DNA of 64,000 nucleotides from Ypsolopha sequella (GCA_934047225.1 OW204011.1:12970339-13034338); one strand, 5' to 3'; positions 21,223 to 33,178 are shown, counted from the stretch's first letter. Notes: generated by a model from the letters alone, not told the origin. Made by a program: numbers and translations.

Positions 21223-21396
21223 ATCTTTTTAGTTAAGGATGAGAGATTACCACCAGCAAAGTGGTTATTAGGTTTAGTTTTACACACCCATCCTGGGTCT
21301 GATGGTCGTACCAGGGTAGTTACCCTTAAATGTAAAAATACAACAATTAAAAGGCCAATTCATAAACTTTGTTTGTTGCCAGTTAATAATATGTAA
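21223..21396 (+). pseudogene. BEL/Pao integrase C-terminal fragment
   Basis: Open frame LFLVKDERLPPAKWLLG ... HPGSDGRTRVVTLKCKN ... RPIHKLCLLPV then TAA. This is the DUF5641-like end of BEL/Pao integrase. It starts exactly at the inner edge of the left inverted arm and is followed by a few non-coding bases, then the RNase H fragment. Confidence 0.8.
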
Positions 21397-21455
21397 AATT
21401 TAGCTTGTTTAGTAGTACGACTTATGTTACAATTTCACATTTAGTGTTTCGGCAG

Positions 21456-22474
21456 CATGGATAGACAAAGTAGATTGGGATGATCCTTTACCTGATATTC
21501 TGCTACAAGAATGGTTAACTTATCGCAATGACCTAACCAATATACCAACTATAGAGCTCGAGAGGTGGATTGGAGTAACAGATTTACACGGATTTTCAGA
21601 CGCATTAACTATTGCGTATTCAGCTGTTGTGTACTGTACAGTTATAACACCAGACGGAGTCATTGTCACACTCATAGAAGCCAAGACCAGAGTCGCTCCT
21701 GTGAAACAAATATCACTACCGAGATTGGAACTGTGCGGAGCTGTAATATTAGCCAAGTTATTGAATAGAGTTCAACACGCTCTCTGCATTCCAATTCAAG
21801 ACACCTACGCATGGACAGATGCAACAATAGTGCTTGCATGGCTACAACGGTCACCTAGTTACTGGACCACCTTTGTAGCAAACAGAGTAACTGAAATCAC
21901 CAACCTGATTGACAAAGAGAGATGGCATCATGTCACTTCACAAGAGAATCCTGCAGATGTAGCTTCTCGTGGGGTCTCTCCTGCTGACTTACCTGATCAC
22001 CCCCTGTGGTGGCACGGCCCACCCTGGCTGCATACACCCACTCCGTTGTCTTTTGATAAGGAAATTGCTGTGGAACCTACGGACTTAGAGAAGAAAGTGT
22101 CAGTGAAAATTAATTTAGTGCAAGTCAATGACAGTCAGTCTAAAAGTGAAACAAGTGATCAATGCGATAATAGTGAGATAATTCATAGATTTTCAAACTT
22201 GAGTAAACTTATAAGAGTAATTGCTATTGTACTAAGATTTTACAATTGTTTACAGTATAAGCGTAGTAACAAAATCTTGTTAAAATGTTCAAAATATCTA
22301 TCAACAATTGATTTAGAGAATTTATTACAAACGTTGATAAAACTGTCACAAAAGCATAATTTTGAAAAGGAGATTGATGTTGTAAAGGGAGACATCAACA
22401 AAGATAAATACAAACTAGGTACCGAAGCAACACTTTTGCTGACTTCTTTCTTCCTGAAACAATATGTTATCTAG
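21456..22474 (+). pseudogene. BEL/Pao RNase H region and downstream linker
   Basis: One frame from AWIDKVDWDDPLPDILLQEW through HGFSDALTIAYSAVVY, ISLPRLELCGAVILAKLL, YAWTDATIVLAWLQ and HHVTSQENPADVASRG to WWHGPPWLH. The D-E-D-D positions of the BEL/Pao RNase H are visible. The frame continues about 120 residues of low-complexity linker and stops in the hairpin (KLGTEATLLL...). No reverse transcriptase core precedes it and no integrase core follows, so it is a fragment although the frame is open. Confidence 0.85.
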
Positions 22475-22589
22475 AAGTCGGCGCTCTTATATTGGTTTTT
22501 ATGTTGCTATATCGTAGGAAATACGCCGACTTCTAGATAACATATTGTTTAAGGAAGAAAGAAGTCAGCAAAAGTGTTGCTTCGGTACC
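22418..22589. repeat. Hairpin with 66-bp arms
   Basis: ggtaccgaagcaacactttt...gaagtcggcg at 22418-22483 is inverted at 22524-22589 with only a couple of mismatches and a 40-bp loop. It joins the RNase H fragment to the right inverted arm. Confidence 0.92.
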
Positions 22590-22789
22590 ATCGGTCTTTA
22601 TAGAATTATTATTAACTTTTTAGTGAATGACTGCTGTTACTATTGAAGTCGGTTGCTATTTTTTTGTTAAAAGTTTATTTTATTTCACATTTTTTAGTGT
22701 TGCTGGGTTAAATTGTGAAATATGGGTAGTTCTTGCAAACGTGGTTTTAATATGAAACGAAGTTCAAGTGAGTATAAGTAGCTATGTTT

Positions 22790-23450
22790 GAGTAGCTTCC
22801 TGCTATCAATCTCGAGTTATGTGCTGTCATTCGTTAAAGAGTTCTACGGTGATGAAGCCAAGATCGAAGGTCAGGTGGGTACACTGGCAATTTTCAAGCA
22901 ATGCCCTGCAATGAGCACCATAACACAAACTGATTGCCGCAATCCAAAGTTATGTGCTGTCATCCGTTGAGGAGTTCTATGGTGATGAAGCCAGGATCGA
23001 AGGTCAGGTGGATATTCTGGTAATCTCCAAGTAATACCCTTGAATTAGCACCCTAACGCAGTGATTGCCGCAATCTCGAGTTATGTGCTCTGATCCGTTG
23101 AGGAGTTCTATGGTGAATATGGTGATGAAGCCAGGATTGAAGGTCAGGTGGAAGAATGATGATTTTCAAGTAATACCTTGTAATCAGCACCCAGGTACAA
23201 AGCGATTACCTCAATTTCGAGAGGTATGCTGTCATTTTCTGAGGAGTTCCACTGCCTATCTCTGAAGACCTTCATCAGATCATGACCAAACCCAAAATGG
23301 GACCTACCTGGAAGTACACTCTTTCAAACAAAAAAAGAATTGTTCAAATCGGTTCAGAAATGACGGAGTTATGGAGTAACAATGCCAAAAAAAAAAAAAA
23401 GCATACAGTCGAATTGAGAACCGCCTCCTTTTTGAAGTCGGTTAAAAATA
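22790..23450 (+). repeat. Degenerate ~132-bp tandem repeats ending in a lepidopteran repeat terminus
   Basis: The words ttatgtgctgtcat, gaggagttctatggtgatga and aggatcgaaggtcaggtgg recur from about 22815, 22949, 23081 and 23221. After the fourth unit come a poly-A stretch, cagtcgaattgagaaccgcc and ttttgaagtcggttaaaa, an end I recognise from many lepidopteran repeats. No gene. Confidence 0.7.
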
Positions 23451-24529
23451 ATGGGAAACATCCATTTCATAGGTAAATACGGATATGCTAAACAAAGTTG
23501 GATGCAAATATTTATCCATATAAAACTGCAAAAAATGGCACAAAATTTATTTGTATTTAGTTGAAAATTATACGAATGTTTCTGTTAGTGAGGTGCAATT
23601 TTTTTTCAAAAACATTGTATTTTAAAGATTTTCTTACCTACGAAAAGATTTATTGGGTTTACATATTGGGGGTGTACCCTTACTTCATAATTCTATCGAC
23701 AACGACAACCTATGGCAACAACGAAATATGAAGGCTATAAAAAATCATATTTTTCGATGTTTCAAAAAACGTGTTCTGTTCGAGTTTCCACCAAAAGAAC
23801 GGGTCGTAGTTTATTCAAATGTTGGCCTTGGCTGTTTGTATTTACAGTATTTTTTTCATATCCAAATTCCTTGTTACCTAAGAGTTATAAAAAAAAGGAA
23901 TTTATTCAGGGTTGCCAAAACGCCATTCCGGAAAAAAATTAAATATTTTTGATTTTATAAAAGGTAATACCTAAAACTGATGTTTATAATAACGAAGTCT
24001 TAATAATACTTTTAAGTTCAAGGGTCGTTGTATATTCCTGTGGTCGACACCATTATTCCACTAGATTAGGTATTTAGGTTGTCTGTGTAGTATATTAAAT
24101 TTTAAGTAATAAGATTTGTTTCAAGCAAAAGATATCTTACGAAATCACATAATGGCCAACTTTCGCCGCCGGTTCAAGGTTACCTATATCGTAATATAAA
24201 ACAATCATAAATCAATGATTTTGAAGGTTATGTTTATCAAGTTAATGTTTTATAGAGTAAAATACTAATTTAATCATGTTATTTAATTATTAAACAGCAG
24301 CAGCTTACTAATAAATATTAAGTTCCTATTTAATAAGGTACATCCCATTAATGAAGGTAAATATTTTGTTGATATATTATTCATCTCTCTGATATTGGTA
24401 TATGAATATATATTAGCATTATATAATATTGTTTACTATGTATTATTATGTATATTGTCATGTTAATAATTTAATATTCAGGTACCTAACATAAGAAATT
24501 TGGTTATTTATTACGTATATATTTTCTTT
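23451..24529. other. Unassigned AT-rich sequence
   Basis: Overlapping 76- and 99-codon frames near 23653-23952 show no domain and sit in ordinary AT-rich sequence. Nothing else was recognised. Confidence 0.45.
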
Positions 24530-24680
24530 ACACCACCTACGCCTTATCTTCTATTTTACATTATCTTTCACCCAAAGGTTGTCTAAAAGAAATAGCTTAA
24601 GTGATAAGACCGCCTATTATACCCTCTCTTTCAAAAATATTTTATAACTTCTTTTATTTCGGTGCACTATAAAGAGTATT
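24530..24680 (+). other. LINE 3'-tail repeat, target of the Gypsy insertion
   Basis: tcacccaaaggttgtctaaa, agtgataagaccgcc and ggtgcactataaagagtatt match 39915-40045 and are the 3' end of a common lepidopteran LINE. The LTR retrotransposon entered right at the end of this tail (TSD gtatt at 24676-24680). Confidence 0.7.
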
Positions 24681-25435
24681 TGTTGTAATATTGAACGTAA
24701 CTAATTGTTACTTTTAGAACGCAGCTGCTGCTTATGTCAAATATGCTCTGTGGTTCTGTGTCTGTTGTCGTTTCTCTACTTGTGACTTGTGATACGCATG
24801 ATCCGTATACTACTTAGGCTACGTTTCAAAACGTGTGATATTCGTGCGAAATTTCACTCGTTTTTAAGAAAGAGACAAAGCTATATACTAGAAAGAGAAA
24901 GAAATATCTGGTTTTGAAACGCTTGCGAGTGATTCCCGTGAGAAAAGCGTTTTGAAACGGTCTGGAGTGACACACGTCAAGTAAATACATAACCTCAAAT
25001 CAAAATAAATAAATTAAGTAAAGTACCTAATAAAGAAGGAATTGAACCGATACCTATTGCTTTTAATATGGATGGCATTGCAACCTTTGCATTTGCAAGC
25101 CATAATCCTGTCGAAGCAGTTTCGAAACATTTTCCCGTATTCGTATTTTCAAAAATTGTCCGAATCCCGAAATGACAACTGTCAGGCGAATTTTAACGGT
25201 ACCCAAACAGAGTTAGAAATCGCACTTGTCAGTGCGATATTCACATTTCCCGAAAGCGTTTCTAAACACTTAGCGCAACTGTCAGGTAACAGTTCGTTTA
25301 CCCTCGGTTTCACTCGGGTCGATTTTTGAACGATGCAGGGTAAAATTCGCATCGCTCCGAGTGATAATCACACGTTACGAAACGTACCCTTAGTAAATAA
25401 ACATAAACCTTAGAAGCTTTTGTTTCATTACAACA
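24681..25435 (+). repeat. 5' LTR of the Gypsy element, disrupted by a MITE
   Basis: 179 bp of LTR split at 24816/25390. The next bases (tggtgctct...) are where the primer-binding site should lie; the matching tRNA was not identified. Confidence 0.92.
24817..25389. mobile_element. PIF/Harbinger-like MITE inside the 5' LTR
   Basis: The undamaged 3' LTR shows the empty site (actacttagtaaata), so the limits are clear. TIRs are ggctacgtttcaaaacgtgtg and, inverted, gggtacgtttcgtaacgtgt. The flanking TTA occurs on both sides (24814-24816, 25390-25392). A 3-bp TTA duplication with GGC/GGG ends points to PIF/Harbinger. No transposase in 573 bp. Confidence 0.88.
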
Positions 25436-25513
25436 TGGTGCTCTATAATTTGTGACATGGTGGCAGCGTAATAAATCTTTTTAAGAACCCAGTGAAAAAA
25501 ATCATCAGTTAAA

Positions 25514-28500
25514 ATGTCGGATTCAGAGCAAGAAGTCAGGCAGCAGGTTATAAACTTAGTGACGCCATCCATGGTTACTCCGCCACAGCCATTCGATTTT
25601 CAGCCAGAAAACTGGCAAGTATGGAAAAAACGCTTTGAACGTTTTATGTCAGTGTCGGAAAATGGCTCGAAGTCTCAAGAAGAGCAGATAGATATGTTGC
25701 TTTATCTCATGGGTGAAAAAGCAGAAGAATTAGTTCTACAGCTAAAAATTTCAGACTTGCACACATTACAAGAAGTGCTGACAAAGATCACTGAGCATTT
25801 TAAACCGAAGAAAAATATTGTCTAATCAAGATATACATTTCATAAAAAATTACAAGGGACAGAATCAGTGGATGAGTATATCAGAAGTTTACATGTGCTA
25901 GCAGAGAATTGTGAGTATGGTACTTTAAAGGAAGAAATGATTAGAGACCAAATAGTGGTGGGCATAAAAAGTCAGAAAGCTAGAGAAAAGTTGCTTTTGA
26001 ATATCAATCTTACATTGGACCAAGCGGTGGCAACGGCACGAAATGTAGATTTATTGGAGAGTCAAGCAGCTTTTAATGCTACAGGAGAGTTGGAGATAAA
26101 TAAAATGAAAAAAGAATATGATAACAAGCAGGGTAGTTGTTGGTTTTGCGGAAGAGGTTTACACAAAAACAGAACATTATGTCCAGCGCTCCGAGCAGTA
26201 TGTATGAATTGCAAGAAGGTTGGACACTTTGCAAGATGTTGCAGAGGCAAAAGCAGTGTGAACGAAGAATTGAGGGTATGTGTCATCCACAATACTAATG
26301 GATATACAATAGATGTTGAAGTTTACGAGAAAGGCACATATAAAACTAAGCTGAAATTTTTGTTGGACACAGGCGCAGACGTAGTGGCAGTTCCAGAAAA
26401 TAGTGTTGAGGGTGAAATATTTCCATGTAAAACCAGCATCAGAGGTCCTGATCAGACAAGATTAACAGTGTTGGGTGTGATTAAAGGAACATTAAAATAT
26501 GGAGATAAAGAATATACAGGTGACATATTTGTAGTTAGAAACTTAAAAATGCCAATATTAGGAGTGCCGGCTATAGAAAGTATGAAAATAATTAAAATTT
26601 TAGAAATTAATAATATTCTTGGTCAGAATAGTATTGAAAGTACAGTTAATGTCGAGCAAGAATTTCCAAAAATTTTTGATGAGTTGGGCATATTTAATGA
26701 ACCTTTTGACATAACTGTGTCTGATAAAACTAAAAGTTATAAGCAATATACACCAAGGGTAGTGCCAATCCCTTTATTAGACAAAGTTAAAGCTGAGTTG
26801 GATAGATTGTGTAATTTAGGAGTGTTGACTAAAGTAGAGGAGCCAACACAGTATTGTTCACCAATAGTTGTGGTTCCCAAAGATGAAAATAATGTTAGGA
26901 TTTGTGGAGATTATACTGAGTTAAACAAAAACATTCAAAGACCAATTTTTCCAATTCCTAAAGTTGAAGTGACATTAGCTAGGCTAAAAAATTCAAAATT
27001 CTTTTCAAAATGTGATGCTACATCAGGATTTCATCAAATCAAATTAACGGAACAGGCCGCACAGCTCACAACGATTATAACTCCATTTGGGAGATATATG
27101 TACAAACGTCTCCCTTTTGGCCTTAATTGTGCTCCGGAATACTTCTCAATGAAGTTCTCAGAATTGTTTCAGGACCTGGACGGAGTAGTATGTCATGTCG
27201 ATGATATTTTGATTTTTGCAGAAAATAGAGAGAAACATGATCAAATTTTGCGAGAGGTTTTAAAAAGACTACAAGAAAAAGGTATCGCATTAAATAAAAA
27301 TAAATGCCAATTTGGTAAACAAGAAATTAAGTATTTGGGGCATATCATTAACCCACAAGGTATCCGTCCAGACCCTGAACGATTGCAAGCCATAGATGGT
27401 TTCGATACGCCAAAAAATAAAAAGGAGGTTACGCAATTTCTTGGAATGGTTAATTTTGTCAGTAGATTTATTCCAAATAAAACAGAAATTTTGAGTCCAA
27501 TATACAGTCTTTTGAGAGAAAATACAGAATTTTTGTGGGACGTTGACCAGAAAAAAGCATTTCAGGAAATAAAAGAAATTTTAAAAACAGCCCCAATATT
27601 AGCACATTATGACCCATCTAAAAAAGTCATTTTAGCAGCAGATAGTAGTTCATTTGGTTTAGGGGCTACACTTATGCAAGAAAATTCAGATAAAATCAGA
27701 CAGATAGTTGCTTATGCTAGTAGAACGTTAACAGATACAGAGAAAAGATATTCACAAATTGAAAAAGAATGCCTTGCATTAACATGGGCTGTAGAGCGAT
27801 TTAAGGACTTTGTGTATGGTATTAAAGTTCACTTAGAAACAGACCACAAGCCACTTATACAGATATTGCAAACAAAACCAATTGACGACTTGACTCCTCG
27901 ACTTATGTCATTTAGAATGCGATTAACTAAATTCAATTATAGTGTTACATACATACCAGGAAAGAAGTTAGTTCTTCCAGATGCTTTATCAAGAAGCCCG
28001 CTACCAAACACAGATGTAGGTCAGGATAAGGACAGCTCTGAGCATTATCTTAATTTCATACTTAATAATATACCAGTTAAGGATCAGGTTTTGGAAAAAA
28101 TAAAACAAGAACAAAGAAAATCAGAGATTTGTAGTAGTTTAATAAATTATACAGATAATGAGTGGCCGAAACAATCGAAAATACCTGACAAAATTAAGCA
28201 ATTTTATCAATACAGATATGACTTTTCTATAGTGGAGGGTTTACTTCTTTTCAAATGTCGCTTAGTGATTCCAGAATGTATGCAATTGGAAATGTTAAAT
28301 AAAATACATGAGGGTCATTTAGGTATTAGTAAATGCAGAAATAGGGCCAAGCAAACTATGTGGTGGCTTGGTATGTCAACTCAGATTGATAGACTAATTC
28401 AAAATTGTCCTCAGTGCATAGAAGAAAGGGTAAATCCTAAAGAGAATATTGTTTTAGAAAGAACTCCTATAAGGCCATGGCAAAAAATAGGCATTGACTT

Positions 28501-29332
28501 ATTTTATTTCAACAATGATTGGTATATGGTTATGATTGATTACTACTCAAGATTTATAGAAATTAAAAAATTATCTAATTGTACTGAAATTCAGGTAATT
28601 GAACATTGCAAAGATATATTCTCGAGATTCGGAATTCCAGAGATTGTGAGAACTGATTGCGGTACACAGTTCAAAACCAAGTTTAAGATTTTGCTAGAGA
28701 ATATAATTTTGAGTACATAACGAGCAGTCCATATTATTCACAATCAAATGGTTGTGCTGAAGCTGCAGTTAAAATTGCAAAGAATTTGTTGAAAAAAAAT
28801 AAGGATATTTATCTTGCACTGTTGATTTACAGAAATACGCCACTTGATTCTGGTTTTAGTCCAGCTGAACTTATGTTTAGCAGGAAATTAAGAGATAATC
28901 TTCCAAGGTTGCCTGGTGCTCTGTCCAAAATAATTAAAACGACACAGGACCAGGCAATTGCAGGATTTAAATGTAAATGATAGAGTTTGGATAGTTGATT
29001 TAAGAAGTTATGGCATTGTAATTGGCAAAGCAGCTGAACCAAGATCATATGTTCTTAGAACGGACAGGGGTGTGTTTAGGAGAAACAGATGGCATCTAAT
29101 ACCAACTCCTAGTGCTGAGAAAGAACAAAACATGGATTATGATGTAGATGTTTATGTTGAAAATGATAATGTTAGCAAAGATTCAAACAATTCCCAGGAT
29201 TGTACGGTTCAGAATAATGTAGTTAGTAACGGCTTTGTTACTGAGAAAGTGGAAAGTAATGAGGAAGGAGAAGTAAGAAGGAGTAAGAGAGTAAGAATGA
29301 AGCCTGCATGGACAAATGATTATGTGGTTTGA
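25514..29332 (+). pseudogene. Gypsy gag-pol polyprotein gene with several breaks
   Basis: Gag starts MSDSEQEVRQQ at 25514 and meets an in-frame TAA at 25823-25825. The same frame then runs open from 25826 to about 28690. Visible in order: two zinc knuckles (CWFCGRGLH.., CMNCKKVGHFARC), protease LLDTGADVV, RT with CHVDDILIF, RNase H (ILAADSSSFGLGA) and integrase (H-H-C-C finger HEGHLG...NCPQC, GIDLF, RTDCGTQF). A frameshift near 28690 moves SSPYYSQSNG to another frame. A second break near 28970, with some sequence missing, leads into the C-terminal part (VNDRVWIVDL...TNDYVV). The stop, the two frameshifts and the gap make this copy defective, though the catalytic motifs look intact. Confidence 0.93.
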
Positions 29333-29372
29333 TTTTTCTGCTGTTATTGTTAATTAATATAAAAAGGGAAGA

Positions 29373-29549
29373 TGTTGTAATATTGAACGTAACTAATTGT
29401 TACTTTTAGAACGCAGCTGCTGCTTATGTCAAATATGCTCTGTGGTTCTGTCTGTTGTCGTTTCTCTACTTGTGACTTGTGATACGCATGATCCATATAC
29501 TACTTAGTAAATAAACATAAACCTTAGAAGCTTATGTTTCATTACAACA
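29373..29549 (+). repeat. 3' LTR of the Gypsy element
   Basis: 177 bp, TGTTG...CAACA, uninterrupted. It gives the reference for dating the MITE insertion in the partner LTR. Confidence 0.95.
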
Positions 29550-29554
29550 GTATT

Positions 29555-31699
29555 TATGTTATGTTATATGCTAAAGAGAAAACCTTGGTTAATTGGAAAT
29601 AAAATCAAAAATCTCCGATCTTTATTGGTTTTTGTGTTTTCTAAGCATCCATGATATACAGCGCAATACCTAATCATATTGATTGACACGGTGTCACTAA
29701 AAACATCAGTTTATCGCACAAATCCAACAAAAGGCACACACGGAACGAGCAGCACCCGAGCACTGCAGCACGAGATACTGCATTTCTGAATGTTGCAGGC
29801 AACGATAAAATGTTGGGGACAGAAGAGTGTCGCTTCTTTACGGAGTAATAGTATATTCTTTGGCTTAGGGGTGCACCAGTTAAGGATTTTTCGAAAGGAG
29901 ACGGTCAGAATCGGCCTTAACCGCGTAATTTTTGTTAGATTTATTCGTAGCTAGTTTCACTTTTATTATAACACGGACACAGATATTAAAATAAATAAGT
30001 AATGTCGCAACCGGTCATGAGAGCGAACACCGAACGAAACGAAAGCGTGCGCCATCTACCAAGTAGTCCACAAACTACGCTTCCAGCGTGCTTTGATAAG
30101 AGTCATGCGTGACGCAATCGGCAGTCCCAGCTTTTTATTCCACGATTCATGCTTTTCTTCTGGATTTTGATAAAGATTACATTACAACTGACATATATTC
30201 GAGCATGACCCTTTCAAATATATCAGAATCATCGTGAAACATTGTTACAACTATGAACGTTTCAAACGCACTTAAGTTTATTTTCGCAATGCCATATGAA
30301 AATAACCTCAAAATAAAAACGATTTATCATAAAGAGTTATTAAAAAGATGGTGTCCGTTTTAAATGGATAGTCAAACGGTGTTATTTTGAATTTGTTCTT
30401 TATCATTGACCACAGTATATTTGTGTACTCTCTTAAGGCATTTTGCTTATGGGGAACTGACCGTCTCCTTTACTCTTAGAAGTAAATGTACGTTTGTAAG
30501 AAAAATCGGTTTTTCGGGTGTTAAAGTTCTATCAGAAAATCTGATTCGAATTTATATATCCAAAACGCATGCGGACGAAGTCGCGGGCAGAAGCTAGTAC
30601 TCGGGAACGCATTTCCACTGCATTCTCTCTGCTTTGATGTTTAACTTACCATACCCAACATTTAATCATCACTACCAATCTACCATACATAGTGTAGGTG
30701 AAACATATTAGTATATAAACATAGTACTAGATGTCATACTTGTATTATACCTACACAACGAACTAAGTTTGTTGACTTCGTTGTACCTACTTATGTACAT
30801 CAGTGAGGAGCCAACACTCCAGTAAAAACTTTCGCAAACGTCATGTAAATATAGAAAAATGGCACTAAACATTGCAAGCATTGCTGCAAGAATTTTAATA
30901 AAATATACCTACAATCGAAAAGTTCATACTGTTCCGTTCTTATTAAAGTATTTTTATTGAAGTACTTGATGCAGTACTTGCAGTACATGCGCAAAACGGA
31001 ACACTTCCGTAGACGTCAAACTGTTACGTGACGTCACCACAGCAATACGCACGCACTCACACACACAACAAACATAAATACATCATACACAGGAGACAAA
31101 TTTCTCGCTCGCTCGTTCGCTCATCTCGACTGGCTCTTGTTGAAATCTTTTCAATCAATTTATGTGTCGGAAGTTGTTACTATATTTCTATTGTAATATT
31201 TTTCTTGTGATCTTCTGTGCCGCAAGCATTTACCTTTAGGAGGAGTGGGCAGGATAACGGTGAGTTTTAATATAAAAGTTTAAAGTTGCTAACCTCATAG
31301 CGGCTTATATGTCCGATAAAATTCATGATTATCTTGCAGATTTATGTGAATTGATACGATAAGTCGGTTTATTGCATCGTTTTCTCTCTGTTGATAGTAA
31401 GCAGCTGGCTGTGATTGAGTTTTAATCAGGAAATTGATTAATTTCTCTAGTACAACCGACTTGACACAAATTTCACCACTTTTTTGCATGTTACCTACCT
31501 TTCGTAACATTTGCATGTTACCTACCTTACTTTCGTAATTTTTCATACGTTTACTTTCCATTCTGTTAGTATTGGTTTGCCTGCAGTTTGCAATTTCTTT
31601 CTTTCTTAATTACAGCTTCAGATAATTTGTCTGATTATCATATCAAATAAAACATTACCAGTGACACTACAAACCTGATAAACAGAAAGATCTTGGGTA
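29555..31699. other. Mostly unassigned sequence with two possible repeat edges
   Basis: aaaggagacggtcag near 29892-29906 is exactly inverted near 30457-30471, suggesting a ~590-bp TIR element (weak). A Helitron-like end, gcggacgaagtcgcgggcag-aagctagt, ends at 30597. The rest (30600-31690) shows no gene. Confidence 0.45.
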
Positions 31700-31854
31700 G
31701 CATTCCTAAATGCCAGGGTAAAATTTAACCGTCACGCGTTCCACAACCACCTGAGTGAAAACGGACAGATCGAAGTATATCAATAGACCTTGTCAGATAT
31801 GTAAATTTCACGTTGACAGTTGAATGTTACATTTACCCGGGCTTTTAGGAATGC
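31700..31854. mobile_element. MITE C, copy 1 (TIR gcattcctaaa-gcc-gggtaaa)
   Basis: Inverted ends gcattcctaaatgccagggt / acccgggcttttaggaatgc. The interior words cacgttgacagtt and atttacc recur, in opposite orientation, in 42282-42433. Confidence 0.8.
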
Positions 31855-31915
31855 AAGCTTGATATAATCTAGTTCCTTGGGTTGGCTACAGTCTTTTTCA
31901 AAGGCAGCTGGAAGT

Positions 31916-32189
31916 AGAATAGAATAGAATAGAATATTAATTTATTTCGCAAGAAGGGAGTACAGTACAAGTTACAAGAATTTAAGCTTAAAATCTAAGA
32001 TACACATAAAGTACTAATAACAAATGTACGCTGTTATCCTAGATAGGATTTTACGCCTGTAGAAAGGAATAACAGCCCCGTTTCCTTGGAGGACAGAATG
32101 GGGTAAAAAACATAAGTACTTATTATTATTAGCCGTTTTATCTGGCTTCTTTAAACATTAGTTCCGCCAATATCTTGTTTTAAGCGAAA
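31916..32189 (-). other. Reversed LINE tail with (agaat)n
   Basis: (tagaa)n followed by attaatttatttcgcaagaa and aggtaccaa-type AT-rich sequence reads on the minus strand as a 3' UTR ending (attct)n. Some bases near 32090-32180 may belong to the adjacent plus-strand LINE fragment. Confidence 0.45.
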
Positions 32190-32472
32190 AGACTCATAGG
32201 AAGAAAGTCGCCTTCGACTAGGCCATGTATGTTCTCCGGTTTTCCTGGCAAAAATCAGGGTGAGGGATCATTCCCTCTGTGAATGTGGTTTATATGAGGG
32301 TACTGTAGATCATATGTTTTTTGAGTGTCAAAGATTACAATACTCTTTATACGACTCACTCCCTTCACAAATCCCTCGTCCCATCAACTTCAACTTTTTA
32401 CTGACTTTTGTAAATAGTCCTCTTATATATACGTTGTGTAAATTTATAAAATTAAATAATATTAAATTATAA
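32190..32472 (+). pseudogene. LINE ORF2 C-terminal fragment with zinc-binding motif
   Basis: The frame EESRLRLGHVCSPVFLAKI, then VRDHSLCECGLYEGTVDHMF, FECQRLQYSLYDSLPSQIPR and LTFVNSPLIYTLCKFIK, ends TAA at 32470-32472. The C-x-C-G-x7-H-x4-C pattern is the cysteine/histidine motif after the RT in many insect LINEs. Everything upstream is lost. The AT-rich sequence down to about 32690 is probably its 3' UTR. Confidence 0.8.
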
Positions 32473-32905
32473 AAAGAATTAATTCTTAGAGTAATAATCT
32501 TAATATATATATATTAAGATATACACAATATATATATTTGGTACTCATTACTGTTACCTAAGTATATTAATATTTATTTATTTTGTTGTAAGTACTCATA
32601 GATGTAGAAGTTTACTATATTCTATGTTTGTAGTTTCACGCTTGAAAATTCAAGTATAGGGAAAAAAAAAAAAAATCTCTGTAACATAAGTACTTAGTTA
32701 ATAGGCTTAACAACATTAACTAGTTATAGGTAAAAGAGAGAGAAAAAAGAGAGAAAAGGAGAGAGAGAGAGAGAAAGAAGTATTGTGCCCCCTTATTGAC
32801 ACTGACCAAAATGTCCGTATTATATTACCATCAAAAGAACTATAGACCGCTTTGTGTTTCTTCATACTAAGAACAGCCGTAATCTGAGGTAACCTGTAGA
32901 TCTTC

Positions 32906-33178
32906 GCTTAGCAGTGCCAGTTCATACGTGTTTTTTATAAACTCCTTTACTGTTGAAGCTGTAAATCTGTGGAGTGCCCTTCCTCTCAGTCCTCTCACAA
33001 TAGCTTAGCAGTGCCAGTTCATACGTGTTTTTTATAAACTCCTTTACTGTTGAAGCTGTAAATCTGTGGAGTGCCCTTCCTCTCACAATAGCTTAGCAGT
33101 GCCAGTTCATACGTGTTTTTTATAAACTCCTTTACTGTTGAAGCTGTAAATTTGTGGAATGTCCTTCCTCTCACAATA
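32906..33178. repeat. Three-unit tandem repeat (97 and 88 bp spacing)
   Basis: gcttagcagtgccagttcat begins units at 32906, 33003 and 33091. The first unit has an extra ctctcagtc duplication that explains the longer spacing. The short minus-strand frame across it reflects the repetition. Confidence 0.9.

Larger units (their letters stand above)
21131..22677. mobile_element. TIR-bounded composite carrying rearranged BEL/Pao pol fragments
   Basis: A 92-bp sequence at 21131-21222 (including tagcaaccgacttcaatagt and ttctataaagaccgatggta) is repeated inverted at 22585-22677 almost without change. Between the arms lie an integrase C-terminus, then an RNase H region, in the opposite order to a real pol gene, then a 66-bp-arm hairpin that touches the right arm. 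The outer words gaagtcggttgc/gcaaccgacttc are common in lepidopteran repeats. Either retrotransposon pieces were captured by a foldback element, or two rearranged copies became flanked by an inverted duplication. Confidence 0.7.
24681..29549 (+). mobile_element. Ty3/Gypsy LTR retrotransposon, nearly complete, 5-bp TSD
   Basis: LTRs begin TGTTG and end CAACA (24681-25435 with a nested MITE; 29373-29549). The 5-bp duplication gtatt flanks the whole (24676-24680, 29550-29554). A purine run (aaaaagggaaga) sits directly before the right LTR as a polypurine tract. The interior has one gag-pol frame in the order gag, zinc knuckles, protease, RT, RNase H, integrase, with no env. Outside the nested MITE the LTRs (177 and 179 bp) differ at two bases and one 2-bp indel, so the insertion is recent. 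The coding region already has breaks. Confidence 0.95.

Noticed and set aside
25042..25329. 95-codon frame in the MITE within the 5' LTR
   Set aside because: No domain; it lies wholly inside a non-autonomous element with clear TIRs.
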